A DNA stretch of 64,000 nt from Bin5 sp965204525 (GCA_965204525.1 OZ241994.1:124001-188000); one strand, 5' to 3'; numbered from the stretch's first letter, positions 51,974 to 61,645 are shown. The notes: generated by a model from the sequence alone, not told the origin. Numbers and translations: made by a program.

Positions 51974-52720
51974 ATGAATCAAGAGTGGCGCAAACAGATC
52001 GAGGAAACTGCCGTACTGAATCTTGGCCAGGTCTTGGAAGGTGAGGAGTTGGACTACTTTCGCAACATGTTCGACACCGATCGCTCCGACTACCGCTACT
52101 TCTGGCACGACTACGGCCATCACCAGTTCGTCAATTACGACGCATTGATTACGACCCCGCGCTTCGACGAACTGATTCGTCATCCGCGTATCATGCCCGC
52201 AATTGAAGAACTAATGGACGGCCCGGTCTGCTTCGGCGAGATCGGCCTTCGCTACATGGGCCCCTACGACGGCCAGCTCCACCGCAAATGGCATCGGGAC
52301 AAGCCGCACTGGCCCGAGCATCCGCTGCGGATGGACTATATCCAGCTGATGGTCTATCTCACCGACGTCGACGAGAGCACACACTGTATCTCCTTCTCGC
52401 CGGAGTCGGTCGACCAGCCGGTTCTCCTGGACCAACAGGACCAGCTGGCCCGCGGCGGCATCTATGATCTGCACGGACCGGCCGGGACCTGCGCCCTGTT
52501 CAATGTGGCCGCTCTGCATACCGCCACAACCCGCCCTACCAATTCCGAACGCAAGACGGTCCAAATCTACTACGGCCACCGCGACCGGGCGCCCCTCTCG
52601 AACGATTCGGGCATTCCTGTCGCCCTATGGCGCGACAACCCGGACCCGGAGACGCGCGCTTTCTACGGGGTCCTGAACCAGCGTACAAAGATCTACATGG
52701 ACGCGTTTGGCCGGAAATGA
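51974..52720 (+). CDS. Phytanoyl-CoA dioxygenase (PhyH) family protein
   Basis: A 248-residue non-haem Fe(II)/2-oxoglutarate oxygenase. W-H-R-D-K-P-H-W supplies the H-x-D iron ligands, and the distal His and the 2-oxoglutarate Arg are in A-L-H-T-A-T-T-R-P-T. PhyH-type enzymes hydroxylate many small molecules, so the substrate is open. AAGGAAGG stands before ATG 51974. It is the third gene of the run after the molybdenum hydroxylase and MaoC genes and is converged on by the next oxidoreductase gene. Confidence 0.88.
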   Translation: MNQEWRKQIEETAVLNLGQVLEGEELDYFRNMFDTDRSDYRYFWHDYGHHQFVNYDALITTPRFDELIRHPRIMPAIEELMDGPVCFGEIGLRYMGPYDGQLHRKWHRDKPHWPEHPLRMDYIQLMVYLTDVDESTHCISFSPESVDQPVLLDQQDQLARGGIYDLHGPAGTCALFNVAALHTATTRPTNSERKTVQIYYGHRDRAPLSNDSGIPVALWRDNPDPETRAFYGVLNQRTKIYMDAFGRK

Positions 52721-52727
52721 GCCAGGC

Positions 52728-53828
52728 TTAGACCGGACTGATCTCCCGGCAACGCTCCAGAATCTCCACCTGGCGCCGCACACTGGCCGCCGTAATCGCC
52801 GCCGGTTCCCCCGTGCGGATGGTCGTGTAAATGTCCTCATAGAGACTGAACATGCCCGTGAAGAAGTTGAACTCGGGTGTGAAAGTTTCCTCTTTCCACG
52901 GTAGCGTTTCGCTGTTGTAGCTGCGGTCCGGGGTCGGCTTCGTGTCCAGCACCAGCGGCGGCGCCTCCTCCGGATCGAAATACTTCCAGCGTACCTCCCG
53001 CCGGTCCGCGCTTACAAGCGTCCCCTGCGTGCCCATGACCAGCCACGCGTCCTGCGGATAGGCGCAGCAGTTGGTCATCTCCACATCGATGACAGGCCCG
53101 TCGTTCGGCTTGATGACCAGCTTGACGTGGCTCTCCGCGTCCCCGGCAAAAAGAGGCGTCGTCTCCATCTGGCAGAATATCTCTGGGTTGGGGTCGTCGA
53201 AAAAGTGAATGGCCCAGTCGATTGAGTGGGCTCCCTTATTGTTCAGGTCGCCGCCGCCGTAGCGTTTGAGCGTCTGCCAGTCCCAGCGCCTGCGAAAGCC
53301 GTTGCCGGTAATCCGCATCTGCACGATACGCCCCAACACGTCCGACTCGACCACCTCTTTGACCTTCAGAAAGTCGGCGTGATAGCGGTAGTTCTGATTG
53401 ACGGTCAGCAGCATCCCCGTCTCTTCTGCGACTGCGATCATCTCGTCTACCCCGGCAAGGGTTGGCGCCATCGGCTTCTCGACGATGACATGCTTCCCGG
53501 CCCGCATCGCGGCCGAAGCGTCGCTCACATGCAGCTGGCTGGGCGTCGCGACGACGAGCAGCTCAACTGCACTGTCAGCGATGATCTCATCGATGGTTGA
53601 GTAGGCCAGGCAGTCAAACCTTTCTATCGCCTCCTCCTGGCGCGCGGAATCCGGATCGCATACCGCCGTGACTCTGAACTTCTCCCCGATCTGGGCCAGA
53701 ACGTTGGCGTGGATGCCCCAGCCGCTCCGACCCAATCCGCTGATTCCAATTCGCAAAGGCTCGTCAGAGGTTCCGGTCTGTGTGCCGTTGCTCGTTTGCG
53801 TGCCACTCTTCGGCGTAGTTTCTGCCAT
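52728..53828 (-). CDS. Gfo/Idh/MocA family oxidoreductase
   Basis: A 366-residue NAD(P)-dependent dehydrogenase. R-I-G-I-S-G-L-G-R-S-G-W-G is the nucleotide loop and V-E-K-P-M-A the E-K-P motif. The catalytic-type H-S-I-D-W-A segment is in the C-terminal domain. Thr/Ser/Gly-rich residues 1-20 precede the fold. AAGGAG lies before ATG 53828, so I chose it over the open frame to 53894. It converges on the PhyH gene with a 7-base gap. It is the second member of this family in the region and differs clearly from the one at 48 kb. Confidence 0.9.
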   Translation of the reverse strand: MAETTPKSGTQTSNGTQTGTSDEPLRIGISGLGRSGWGIHANVLAQIGEKFRVTAVCDPDSARQEEAIERFDCLAYSTIDEIIADSAVELLVVATPSQLHVSDASAAMRAGKHVIVEKPMAPTLAGVDEMIAVAEETGMLLTVNQNYRYHADFLKVKEVVESDVLGRIVQMRITGNGFRRRWDWQTLKRYGGGDLNNKGAHSIDWAIHFFDDPNPEIFCQMETTPLFAGDAESHVKLVIKPNDGPVIDVEMTNCCAYPQDAWLVMGTQGTLVSADRREVRWKYFDPEEAPPLVLDTKPTPDRSYNSETLPWKEETFTPEFNFFTGMFSLYEDIYTTIRTGEPAAITAASVRRQVEILERCREISPV

Positions 53829-54309
53829 GCTAAGCTCCTTTTCTGCGGGTGATTTGTACGACCACACAGCGCTCGGACTATCGAGCGCCGCCAAGCCAAT
53901 TGGTCCTGAACTGGAGTGATTATCGTGCTATAATAGGCATTCGGACATCCGCACAAGCATATCAGAAAGTTCTGCGAAGTCGTAAAAACTGTCTGTAGAA
54001 TCGCGACGATCGAGAATGGATTACCGTCCAGAAAACTCTAGCTTCTAGTAGACTCTTCCAGACTCTCGTACTCTCTTGTGAGCAGTCGCAAAGCGTTTTT
54101 GTCAACAAATGAGATCGTTAGCCAGGGTAAGACCCGCCCCGGGTCCCGAAGTTTCCGCTCACGCCAAACTTAGACGCGCCTGCCAGGACAAAAGCCGCTA
54201 CGGCGAATCAGGAGAGTTAGTATATAATCCAGGCGGGTACGACTTGAATGGCATTCCTGTAAACTTGGCGCGGGCCGCCTACCAAGCGGCTGCACCCGAG
54301 ACGGTGCCG
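53829..54309. other. Divergent intergenic region before the selenoprotein gene
   Basis: About 480 bases. The promoter of the Gfo/Idh gene and that of the radical SAM gene should lie here. An in-frame extension of the radical SAM gene is open from ATG 54109, but it lacks a ribosome site and the first 67 residues have no family features. No riboswitch or repeat was recognised. Confidence 0.4.
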
Positions 54310-55857
54310 ATGAATTTCTCAATCTTGCTGATCTCCTGCTACGATCTCGGTCATCAGCCCCTCAACCTGGCTTGGCCGCTGGCCGCCCTCCGGGAAGCCT
54401 CCCTTGACGCCGCCACTGCCGACCTGGCCGTCGAGGACTTTCCAGCCGACAGAGCAGCCGGCGCCGACCTGATTGCCATTTCTGTTCCCATGCACACCGC
54501 CCTGCGCATAGGAGTCGACGCGGCCTGGAAAGCCCGCGCAGTGAACCCCGACGCCCATCTCTGCTTCTTTGGGCTGTACGCCTGGCTCAACCGCCATTAC
54601 CTGCTGCAGACCGGTGACGGCCGCCGGCCAGCAATTGCCGATTCGGTTGTTGGCGGCGAAGTGGAGTCAGTGTTGGTCGCGCTTGCTCAGGCCCTCCACG
54701 CAGGGCGGACGCCGACAGATCTGCTAGGACTTACCACCCTGCACCAAGAAGCATCACCCCACTTGGGGCGGCACCCTCTTCCGCTTCCGGATCGAAGGAC
54801 ACTACCTTCCCTGGACAAGTACGCGCACTACGTCCCCGGTTCCACATCCAGTCCAGACAGGCCCGGAAATGGCAGTAGAGCGGTGTCGGAAGATCCGGTC
54901 GCCTATCCTGCCGGCTATACCGAAGCCAGCCGCGGCTGTTTACACACCTGCCGCCACTGTCCGGTCGTGCCTGTTTACAATGGCCGTTTCTTCGCCGTGC
55001 CGGTCGAAACGGTTCTCGCCGACATCGCCCAACAGGTTCAGAACGGAGCCCGTCATATCACCTTCGGCGACCCCGATTTCCTGAACGGTCCCGGCCACGC
55101 CCGCAAAGTAGCCAGGGCCCTGCATGGCGCCTTCCCCCACGTGAGTTTCGATTTCACGGCAAAGGTTGAACATCTGCTCAAACATCGCCGGCTACTGCCG
55201 GAACTGGTTGAGCACGGCGCATCATTCGTAGTCTCGGCCTTCGAGTCCACCAGCGACCGCGTACTCTCCCGCCTGCAAAAAGGCCACACACGCCTGCAAA
55301 TGGAGGAGGCGTTGACCGTCGTGGACAAAGCAGGACTCTCGATCCAACCTACCTGGATGCCATTTACACCCTGGACCAGCCTGGACGACTATCTCTTCAT
55401 GCTGCAATGGATCCGGGAACAGGGCCTGATCCTGCACGTGCCCGCAGTCCAGCTATCGATTCGGATGCTCGTACCTCCGGGAAGCGCCCTTCTCACAGAC
55501 GGAGACGGCGACGAATGGCAGGGAACGCTGGACGCGGCTAGGTTCACTTTCCGCTGGCAGCACCCGGACCCTCGCATGGACGCGCTCCAGCAGCAGGTTG
55601 CCCGTATCGCCGAAGTCGCGGGCCGGTATGAAGCCGAAGGATCGTCCGGCGCAGGCGGAGGAAACCTGCCGGATCCAGTCGGCGACGCGGCCAGTCCCTA
55701 CCCCGTATTCCACCGCATCGAATGTGCCGCTCACAATGCCGCCGGTCGCCCGCCCCCTGCTCTTCCGCCGCTCTCCTCCCACATTCCCCGGCCGCCGCGC
55801 CTTACCGAGCACTGGTTCTGCTGAGCGGAGCCCACCGCCGACCAGTTGGCCGGCTGA
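54310..55857 (+). CDS. B12-binding-type radical SAM protein with CUAEP tail (probable selenoprotein)
   Basis: The 515-residue product starts with a cobalamin-binding-like domain (I-L-L-I-S-C-Y-D-L-G-H-Q-P-L). It then has the radical SAM motif C-L-H-T-C-R-H-C (Cys 210, 214 and 217). The open frame ends W-F-C at a UGA (55822-55824), but the same frame goes on A-E-P-T-A-D-Q-L-A-G and stops at 55855-55857. The result, C-U-A-E-P with U encoded by UGA, is the tail that names the CUAEP/CCAEP radical SAM proteins, so the UGA is most likely read as selenocysteine. A hairpin begins 12 bases after it. ATG 54310 starts at the domain; ATG 54109 is the alternative. A conventional call would stop at 55824. 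Its substrate is unknown. pncB begins 9 bases later. Confidence 0.85.
55837..55854 (+). promoter_or_regulatory. SECIS-like hairpin after the in-frame UGA
   Basis: GCCG (55837-55840) pairs with CGGC (55851-55854), then an A-C mismatch, CC with GG, and a 4-base loop A-G-T-T. The stem starts 12 bases after the UGA at 55822-55824. In E. coli fdhF the minimal SECIS hairpin lies at about this distance, and the apical loop also contains G-U. It therefore fits bacterial SelB recognition. Stem energy was not calculated. Confidence 0.6.
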
Positions 55858-55866
55858 AATGAGCGC

Positions 55867-57474
55867 ATGACCGACCGTTCCACAGCTGAAGGCATCCTGT
55901 TTACCGATCAGTATCACCTGACGATGGCGCAGTTGTACTTTCGCCTCGGGATGCACGAACGGCAGGCCCAGTTCGACCACTTCTTTCGAAACTACCCGGA
56001 TTACGGCGGGCACAGGGCCGGCTTCTGCGTAAATGCAGGCCTGGAGTGGCTGCTGGACTGGATGGAGGAAGCCCGTTTCGGCAAGGAAGAAATCTCGCTG
56101 TTGCAAGGCATGACCTCCCGTACCGGACGCCGGCTCTTTGACGAAGACTTCCTCTCCTGGCTGGGCGACAATGGTGACTTCGGCGGCATCTCGATTCAGG
56201 CAGTTCCCGAAGGGCGGGTCGTCCATGCCCACGTGCCTCTGACCGTGGTGAACGGCCCTCTTGCCCTTGCCCAGATTCTGGAAACACCCCTGCTGAACAT
56301 TCTCAACTACCAGACGCTCATCGCCACCAAGGCGGCCCGCGTTCGTGAGAGCGCCGGAGACGCGCTGGTTCTGGAGTTCGGAGTCCGCCGCGCCCATGAC
56401 CGGGGCGGAAACGCCGGAACTCGCGCGGCACTGATCGGCGGCGCCGACTTCTCCTCCAACGCTGGCATCTCGCACGCGCTGGGTTATCCTCCCAAAGGCA
56501 CGCATGCCCATTCACTTGTACAAGCCTTCCTGGCCCAGGGTATGACCGAGCTCGACGCGTTTCAGGCCTACGCCGATATCTATCCCGACGAATGCCTGCT
56601 CCTCGTAGATACGATCGATACGCTGGAGAGCGGTGTGCCCAACGCGATTCGCGTTTTCGAAAAGCTGAGGCGGAAAGGCTACGTGCCCGTGGGCGTGCGC
56701 CTCGACTCAGGCGATCTCGCCCACTTGAGCACCTGTGCTGCCCAAATGCTGAATGATGCTGGATTCCCCGACGCGTCGATAGTGCTCTCCAATGAATTGG
56801 ATGAACTGAGGATTCGAGACATCAAGTTACGGATCGTTCGCGAAGCGGCAGAAAGCGGGCAGGACGCCGACGCTATTATCAACCGCCTTGTTTACGGTGT
56901 AGGGACCCGCCTGATCACGTCGGCGGGAGACAGTTCACTGGGTGGCGTTTACAAGCTGGTCGGTCTGAAAGGGAGCAAGAGCTGGCAACCGGCAATCAAA
57001 GTCTCGGAGGAGCCAGCCAAGACGGCGATTCCCGGCAACAAGCGGGTATGGCGCATCGTCGACGCGCGCGGCCTGGCTACCGCCGACCTCTTGACTCTCA
57101 AAGAGGAGGACCCGGCCAGCGAGTGGCAGAACGACTGCAGCCGGCGCAGCCCTGAAGATCGGCTGTACGGCTTCAACCTTCAACTGCTCCATCCAGGCAG
57201 TTCGTCCCGGTGCAGGAGTCTGCCCTTCGCGAGCATCTCCCGGATCGAACCGCTGCTGTCGGACGTGCTTACCGAAGGGCGGTTAGTGTGCGAAAGGCCT
57301 TCTATTGAGGAGATCCGGGCCTCGCGCCAGGCAGACGTGGCCGAACTTGATGAGGAAGTGCGCAGGCTGACCAAACCGAAGCAGTACGATGTCGCCGTCA
57401 GCGAGACTCTGTGGGCGCTGCAGGAAAAGCTGCTGCGCACGCTATCGACCGGCAGGGCTGGCCCGATTTCTTGA
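55867..57474 (+). CDS. pncB: Nicotinate phosphoribosyltransferase
   Basis: A 535-residue enzyme that makes nicotinate mononucleotide from nicotinate and PRPP in NAD salvage. T-D-Q-Y-H-L-T-M-A-Q and F-F-R-N-Y-P near the start are family hallmarks. G-T-H-A-H-S-L-V-Q-A contains the His region and V-R-L-D-S-G-D-L is the PRPP-binding strand. The C-terminal residues after about 430 are longer than in E. coli PncB, as in the long form seen in many bacteria. It begins 9 bases after the end of the selenoprotein frame and is likely in the same operon. Confidence 0.92.
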   Translation: MTDRSTAEGILFTDQYHLTMAQLYFRLGMHERQAQFDHFFRNYPDYGGHRAGFCVNAGLEWLLDWMEEARFGKEEISLLQGMTSRTGRRLFDEDFLSWLGDNGDFGGISIQAVPEGRVVHAHVPLTVVNGPLALAQILETPLLNILNYQTLIATKAARVRESAGDALVLEFGVRRAHDRGGNAGTRAALIGGADFSSNAGISHALGYPPKGTHAHSLVQAFLAQGMTELDAFQAYADIYPDECLLLVDTIDTLESGVPNAIRVFEKLRRKGYVPVGVRLDSGDLAHLSTCAAQMLNDAGFPDASIVLSNELDELRIRDIKLRIVREAAESGQDADAIINRLVYGVGTRLITSAGDSSLGGVYKLVGLKGSKSWQPAIKVSEEPAKTAIPGNKRVWRIVDARGLATADLLTLKEEDPASEWQNDCSRRSPEDRLYGFNLQLLHPGSSSRCRSLPFASISRIEPLLSDVLTEGRLVCERPSIEEIRASRQADVAELDEEVRRLTKPKQYDVAVSETLWALQEKLLRTLSTGRAGPIS

Positions 57475-57595
57475 CCAAGCGCCCTCACGTCGTTAGAATA
57501 CATCCTGAATAAGGAGCGCGCAGCGCCGCGACGATTCCGCTGTACGGCGGATTGGCGCCGATCAATAGGCCGTGCAACCTGCTGAAGAGGAGAAA

Positions 57596-59161
57596 ATGTC
57601 CAAGCGCAATCCCGATCCGAATCCCAAGCTATTCGAACTTGCAACTTCTCTCAAGCCGGACACTCTTCTGGACACAAGCGTCCTGAATCAAGTGCCGCTT
57701 CCCGCGTTCCATACCCCAACGGCTTCCATCCCGGCAATGGGGGGCAGAGGTGCATACCACATCTGGACCATCGGCTGCCAGATGAATGTGGCCGATTCAA
57801 ATCAAGTTGCCGCGGAGTTGGAGAGGATCGGCTTTCGCCCCACCGATGCCATCGACGAGGCCGATGTCGTCGTGCTCAACACTTGCGTGGTGCGGCAGAG
57901 CGCGGAAGACAAGGGCATCGGCAAAGCCAGCAATCTCAAACCTTGGAAGCAGGCCCGTTCCAACCGAACCCTTGCACTGATGGGTTGCATGGTCGGCGTC
58001 AAACCCAGTCCCCAACTTCAGGACCGTTTTCCGCATGTAGACGTCTTCATGCCTCCCAGCGAGCCCGCCCCGCTTATCACCTTCCTGCAGAAAGACGAGA
58101 TCGCAAATGAGTCTACGCGCATCGAACGAGAACAACTGGCTTTCCGCCACGCTTTGCAGGACGATGAGCCGTTGCCCGTCTCCGGGCAGTCCATCCGGCG
58201 CCTGAGGATGAATGGAGAGGCCGCAATTACTGCCCATGTGCCAGTCGTCTACGGCTGTAGCCACGCCTGTACATTCTGCATAATTCCCTTCCGTCGCGGC
58301 ATTGAGCGCAGCCGCCCGGTGGACGAAATCGTAAGAGAAGTGAGAGGCCTCGTCGCCCAGGGCGTTCGCGAAGTAACGCTTCTCGGTCAGATCGTAGACC
58401 GCTATGGACATGACTGGCGCAACGGCGCCAGCGAAGAGGATGTGGCCTCAGGCAAGCCAGATCTGGCCGACCTGCTGCACGCTGTTCACGAGATTGAGGG
58501 CCTCTGGCGAATCCGATTTCTGACCAGTCACCCCAATTACATGTCGGACAGAATTCTTGAAGCGGTACGCGACCTGCCCAAAGTGTGTGAACACATTGAA
58601 GTTCCGATCCAGGCCGGAAACGACCAGGTACTGGCGCGCATGAAGCGGGGTTACACGCAGGCCCAGTATCGCGGTCTCATCGAACACATTCGGGCAACCG
58701 TTCCACAGGCGGCAATCAATACTGACATAATTGTCGGCTTTTGCGGCGAGGAAGCAGCTCAGTTCGACGAAACCTACCAGTTGCTCGCCGACCTGAAGCT
58801 GGACAAGGCCCATCTCGCCCGCTACAGTCCGCGCCCAGGAACAGTAAGCGAACGTCGCATGGCCGATGACGTGCCTGAAGACGAAAAGGTCCGCCGCCAC
58901 AAAGCGCTCGAGCAACTTCAGGAGCAGGTCTGCGGTGAGATCAATGCCCGGCTGCTGGGCGAGACGGTCGAACTTCTCATCGAAGGACAGCACAAAGGCA
59001 AGTGGCGCGGCCGCACGCGCCAGAATAAGCTGGTATTCGTCAATGTAGACGACCGCTCAGGGGATCTTCGCGGGCGCCTCATCGAAGCCCAGATTACATG
59101 GACCGGCCCGTGGAGCATGCAGGGTCGCTTTGCCCGGGACGTGTCACCGGTCGAAGCCTGA
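57596..59161 (+). CDS. miaB: tRNA-2-methylthio-N6-dimethylallyladenosine synthase MiaB
   Basis: A 521-residue radical SAM methylthiotransferase that modifies A37 of tRNAs reading UNN codons. The N-terminal UPF0004 domain has T-I-G-C-Q-M-N and three Cys for the second cluster (C-Q-M-N, N-T-C, M-G-C-M-V). The radical SAM motif is Y-G-C-S-H-A-C-T-F-C. The TRAM domain closes it. An N-terminal extension of about 55 residues precedes the UPF0004 domain. ATG 57596 has GAGGAG just before it; GTG 57572 also lies in frame. V-D-R-Y-G replaces the usual V-N-S-Y-G. Confidence 0.92.
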   Translation: MSKRNPDPNPKLFELATSLKPDTLLDTSVLNQVPLPAFHTPTASIPAMGGRGAYHIWTIGCQMNVADSNQVAAELERIGFRPTDAIDEADVVVLNTCVVRQSAEDKGIGKASNLKPWKQARSNRTLALMGCMVGVKPSPQLQDRFPHVDVFMPPSEPAPLITFLQKDEIANESTRIEREQLAFRHALQDDEPLPVSGQSIRRLRMNGEAAITAHVPVVYGCSHACTFCIIPFRRGIERSRPVDEIVREVRGLVAQGVREVTLLGQIVDRYGHDWRNGASEEDVASGKPDLADLLHAVHEIEGLWRIRFLTSHPNYMSDRILEAVRDLPKVCEHIEVPIQAGNDQVLARMKRGYTQAQYRGLIEHIRATVPQAAINTDIIVGFCGEEAAQFDETYQLLADLKLDKAHLARYSPRPGTVSERRMADDVPEDEKVRRHKALEQLQEQVCGEINARLLGETVELLIEGQHKGKWRGRTRQNKLVFVNVDDRSGDLRGRLIEAQITWTGPWSMQGRFARDVSPVEA

Positions 59162-59242
59162 TCGCATCCCGGCGTTTGCGCTGTCAGCGTGCGCCTGGAC
59201 GAAACCAACAAGCGGGCCGCGGCCTGGTCGGTTGCCTCCTAT

Positions 59243-60376
59243 ATGAATTCACTAGTTTTCAATATCCTGCTCTTTCTTGTCGGCTTCGCACTCCTCACCG
59301 GCGGAGCCGATTTTCTTGTACGCGGGGCGAGTCGCCTGGCGGTTCGTCTCAATGTGCCCTTGGTTGTAATCGGCCTGACCGTTGTAGCGTTCGGCACGAG
59401 CTTGCCGGAACTGGTCGTCAGCCTGATAGCGAATCTTCAGGGCGGAACCAAAGCCAACCTGGCCATCGGCAACGTTGTCGGTAGCAACATCGCAAACCTC
59501 GCCCTGATCCTCGGGGTTGTCGCGGTGCTGCGTCCGCTCCCTGTTGACCGCCAGCTGATTCAGCGCGAATACCCCCTGATGATCGGCGTTTCCTTGCTGT
59601 TCATTTTGATGGCGTGGGACGGACAGGTCGTTCGCTGGGAGGGGGTCCTTCTCTTCCTCGGGCTTCTCGGATTCATCTACTGGAGCTACGTAGGCAGCCG
59701 CTCGCTTGCCGAGGAAAAAGAGAGCGAAGCGCTTGAATACATTGGTGGGGAGGCAGAGGTCAGTCCCTCGTCGGGGGACCCCACAGATGCCGCCAGCGGC
59801 GAAGCGGAAGGCTCTGAGGTCGATCTGACCCGGGCACAGGAGAGAATTGCCCGCGCGGCCAGAAATCCGTTGCTGCCTGCCGCCATCTCCGGGCTTTTCC
59901 GCTCCCTCCTGCTGCGAGACATCGGCATGGTCGTGATCGGCATCTCAATTCTTGTCTTTGGAGCCGATCTGCTCGTCGACTCGGCTACATTCATGGCCAG
60001 GTACTTTGGCGTTAGCGAGCTTGTGATCGGGCTGAGTCTGGTGGCCCTGGGGACGAGCTTACCTGAGCTTGCGGCCTCGGTCGTGGCCATCCTGTACCGG
60101 AGGGGCGACATCGCTCTGGGCAATCTCGTCGGTAGTAATCTGTTCAATATGCTGGCAATCGTGGGCATAACGGCTGGCGTCCGGTCCTTGCCCGCCCCCT
60201 TAACCATGCGTTGTGTAGACTTCCCCGCTATGCTTGTGGTCGCGGTCCTTCCACTCCTTCTGGTTCTGCGTTCGCCCCACTTGGTAAGTCGTTGGAAAGG
60301 GGCGGTCATGCTGACCCTCTACTTGGCATACACGATCGGGATCTTTGTCATTGAACAGGGAAACGGCGTTTGCTAG
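59243..60376 (+). CDS. Calcium/sodium antiporter (YrbG-like)
   Basis: A 377-residue cation exchanger with ten or so membrane helices in two inverted halves. The alpha-repeats G-T-S-L-P-E-L-V-V-S (first half) and G-T-S-L-P-E-L-A-A-S (second) carry the ion-binding Glu, and N-V-V-G-S-N-I-A-N and N-L-V-G-S-N-L-F-N match them. A hydrophilic acidic loop lies between the halves. Transport of Ca2+ or K+ for Na+/H+ is expected. ATG 59243 starts at the first helix; GTG 59189 is an upstream option without a ribosome site. It follows miaB by 81 bases. Confidence 0.9.
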   Translation: MNSLVFNILLFLVGFALLTGGADFLVRGASRLAVRLNVPLVVIGLTVVAFGTSLPELVVSLIANLQGGTKANLAIGNVVGSNIANLALILGVVAVLRPLPVDRQLIQREYPLMIGVSLLFILMAWDGQVVRWEGVLLFLGLLGFIYWSYVGSRSLAEEKESEALEYIGGEAEVSPSSGDPTDAASGEAEGSEVDLTRAQERIARAARNPLLPAAISGLFRSLLLRDIGMVVIGISILVFGADLLVDSATFMARYFGVSELVIGLSLVALGTSLPELAASVVAILYRRGDIALGNLVGSNLFNMLAIVGITAGVRSLPAPLTMRCVDFPAMLVVAVLPLLLVLRSPHLVSRWKGAVMLTLYLAYTIGIFVIEQGNGVC

Positions 60377-60493
60377 AGCAGCGACGTATGTCTTGGCGAT
60401 GTGGGGCAATTCTTTAACAGAATAACGTGAATGGATCTGTAGGTATCTGAGACTGATGGCTGGAAGAACGACACGCCTTCAGCCCGAAATATT

Positions 60494-61645
60494 CTAGTCC
60501 AGCTGTCTGAAGTCGCCCTCTTCCACCCTGTAAAACCAGACCCGAGCATTTGCCCAATCGCCGTTTGCGCTGAAGCGTATCGGTCCCAACATCGTCTCGA
60601 TCTCTATCTTGCGTATGGCCTGGGCAATCTCATGCTCTTGAAACGAGTTGGCCGCACGCACGCCTGCCGCCAGAACTTGCATCGCTACATAACCATTGAG
60701 CGAGAATGGCCCGGGATCCCGGCGCACAACCGCCCGGAAAGCCTCTGTCCAGTCCTCTTCGGACGCTGCGTCCGGACTGGGGGCAAGCGCGCTGACGAAC
60801 AGGCCTTCGGAGGCGCCGCCGCCTCCATCTAAGGCGGAAGCAAGGAAGGCTGCGTCGCTTGCAAGTACGGGCTGCATGAGATTCGCTGCCTTCAGGCTGG
60901 CGATCAATTGGGAGGCTACGCTCGCGGGGCCGGCGAAGTAGACTGCGTCGGACTCCGCATCACGGATACCCAGCGCCAGCGGCGGAAAATCCAGTTGCCC
61001 TGCCTTAACCTCCGCCTGAATTGCTGTCGTTGCCCCGATCAATCGCAGATGATAAGCCAGCGAGGTGGCCAGCTCACGCCCGTACTCCGTTCCATCATGG
61101 ACAACGGCAACGCGGCGGGCGTTCAACGCCTCCACCAGAAATCGTGCACTCCACTCGGCCTGAACGTTATCATTGGCGTTTACGCGAAAAAAGAACTCGT
61201 GCCCGCGGTGCGTCAGCGCACGCATTCCGGCCGCTGGAGAAACTAACACAAGCCCCATCTCTTCATAGTGTGGCAGGGCTGAAGAAGTCGGGCCATTATC
61301 CATGTGGCCGATGACGCCTGCTATTTGCTCTCCTTGCTTTATCGCCTGTTCTATCTTGCCCACAATAGCCAGCGCTGCGCCGTTATCAGACTGGTCATCC
61401 AGGGCCCGGACAACGAGCCGTCGGCCCAGCAGACCCCCGCTGCGGTTGATCTCCTCGACTGCCAGCCGTGCCCCGCCCAGCGCGGACAGTCCTGCCTCGG
61501 CCCGCAAACCGCTCAGCGGCACCGCGACATAGACCACCGCCTCGCCAGAAAACGACCTGTCGTCCCCGCTTCTGCAAGCCGAGAGAGTAGCGGCAATCAA
61601 GAGTACGGCGGCCAGTGCAATAGACCCGCTGGATAGACGTCGCAA
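60494..61645 (-). CDS. ABC-type branched-chain amino acid receptor, lipoprotein
   Basis: A 383-residue periplasmic-binding-protein type 1 of the leucine/isoleucine/valine group. The signal ends in L-S-A-C, a lipobox. The mature part has G-A-R-L-A-V-E-E-I-N-R-S-G-G-L-L-G-R, V-I-G-H, G-L-V-L-V-S-P-A-A, V-A-V-V-H-D-G-T-E-Y-G-R and G-Y-V-A-M-Q-V, the usual LivJ-like pattern. It would bind an amino acid or amide outside the membrane. No liv permease or ATPase gene follows, so the receptor either serves a system elsewhere or is used in sensing. The VWA gene upstream is on the same strand. Confidence 0.9.
   Translation of the reverse strand: MRRLSSGSIALAAVLLIAATLSACRSGDDRSFSGEAVVYVAVPLSGLRAEAGLSALGGARLAVEEINRSGGLLGRRLVVRALDDQSDNGAALAIVGKIEQAIKQGEQIAGVIGHMDNGPTSSALPHYEEMGLVLVSPAAGMRALTHRGHEFFFRVNANDNVQAEWSARFLVEALNARRVAVVHDGTEYGRELATSLAYHLRLIGATTAIQAEVKAGQLDFPPLALGIRDAESDAVYFAGPASVASQLIASLKAANLMQPVLASDAAFLASALDGGGGASEGLFVSALAPSPDAASEEDWTEAFRAVVRRDPGPFSLNGYVAMQVLAAGVRAANSFQEHEIAQAIRKIEIETMLGPIRFSANGDWANARVWFYRVEEGDFRQLD

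Noticed and set aside
54109..54309. N-terminal extension of the radical SAM selenoprotein
   Set aside because: The 67 added residues have no family features or ribosome site; the cobalamin-binding domain begins right at ATG 54310. It remains the alternative start.
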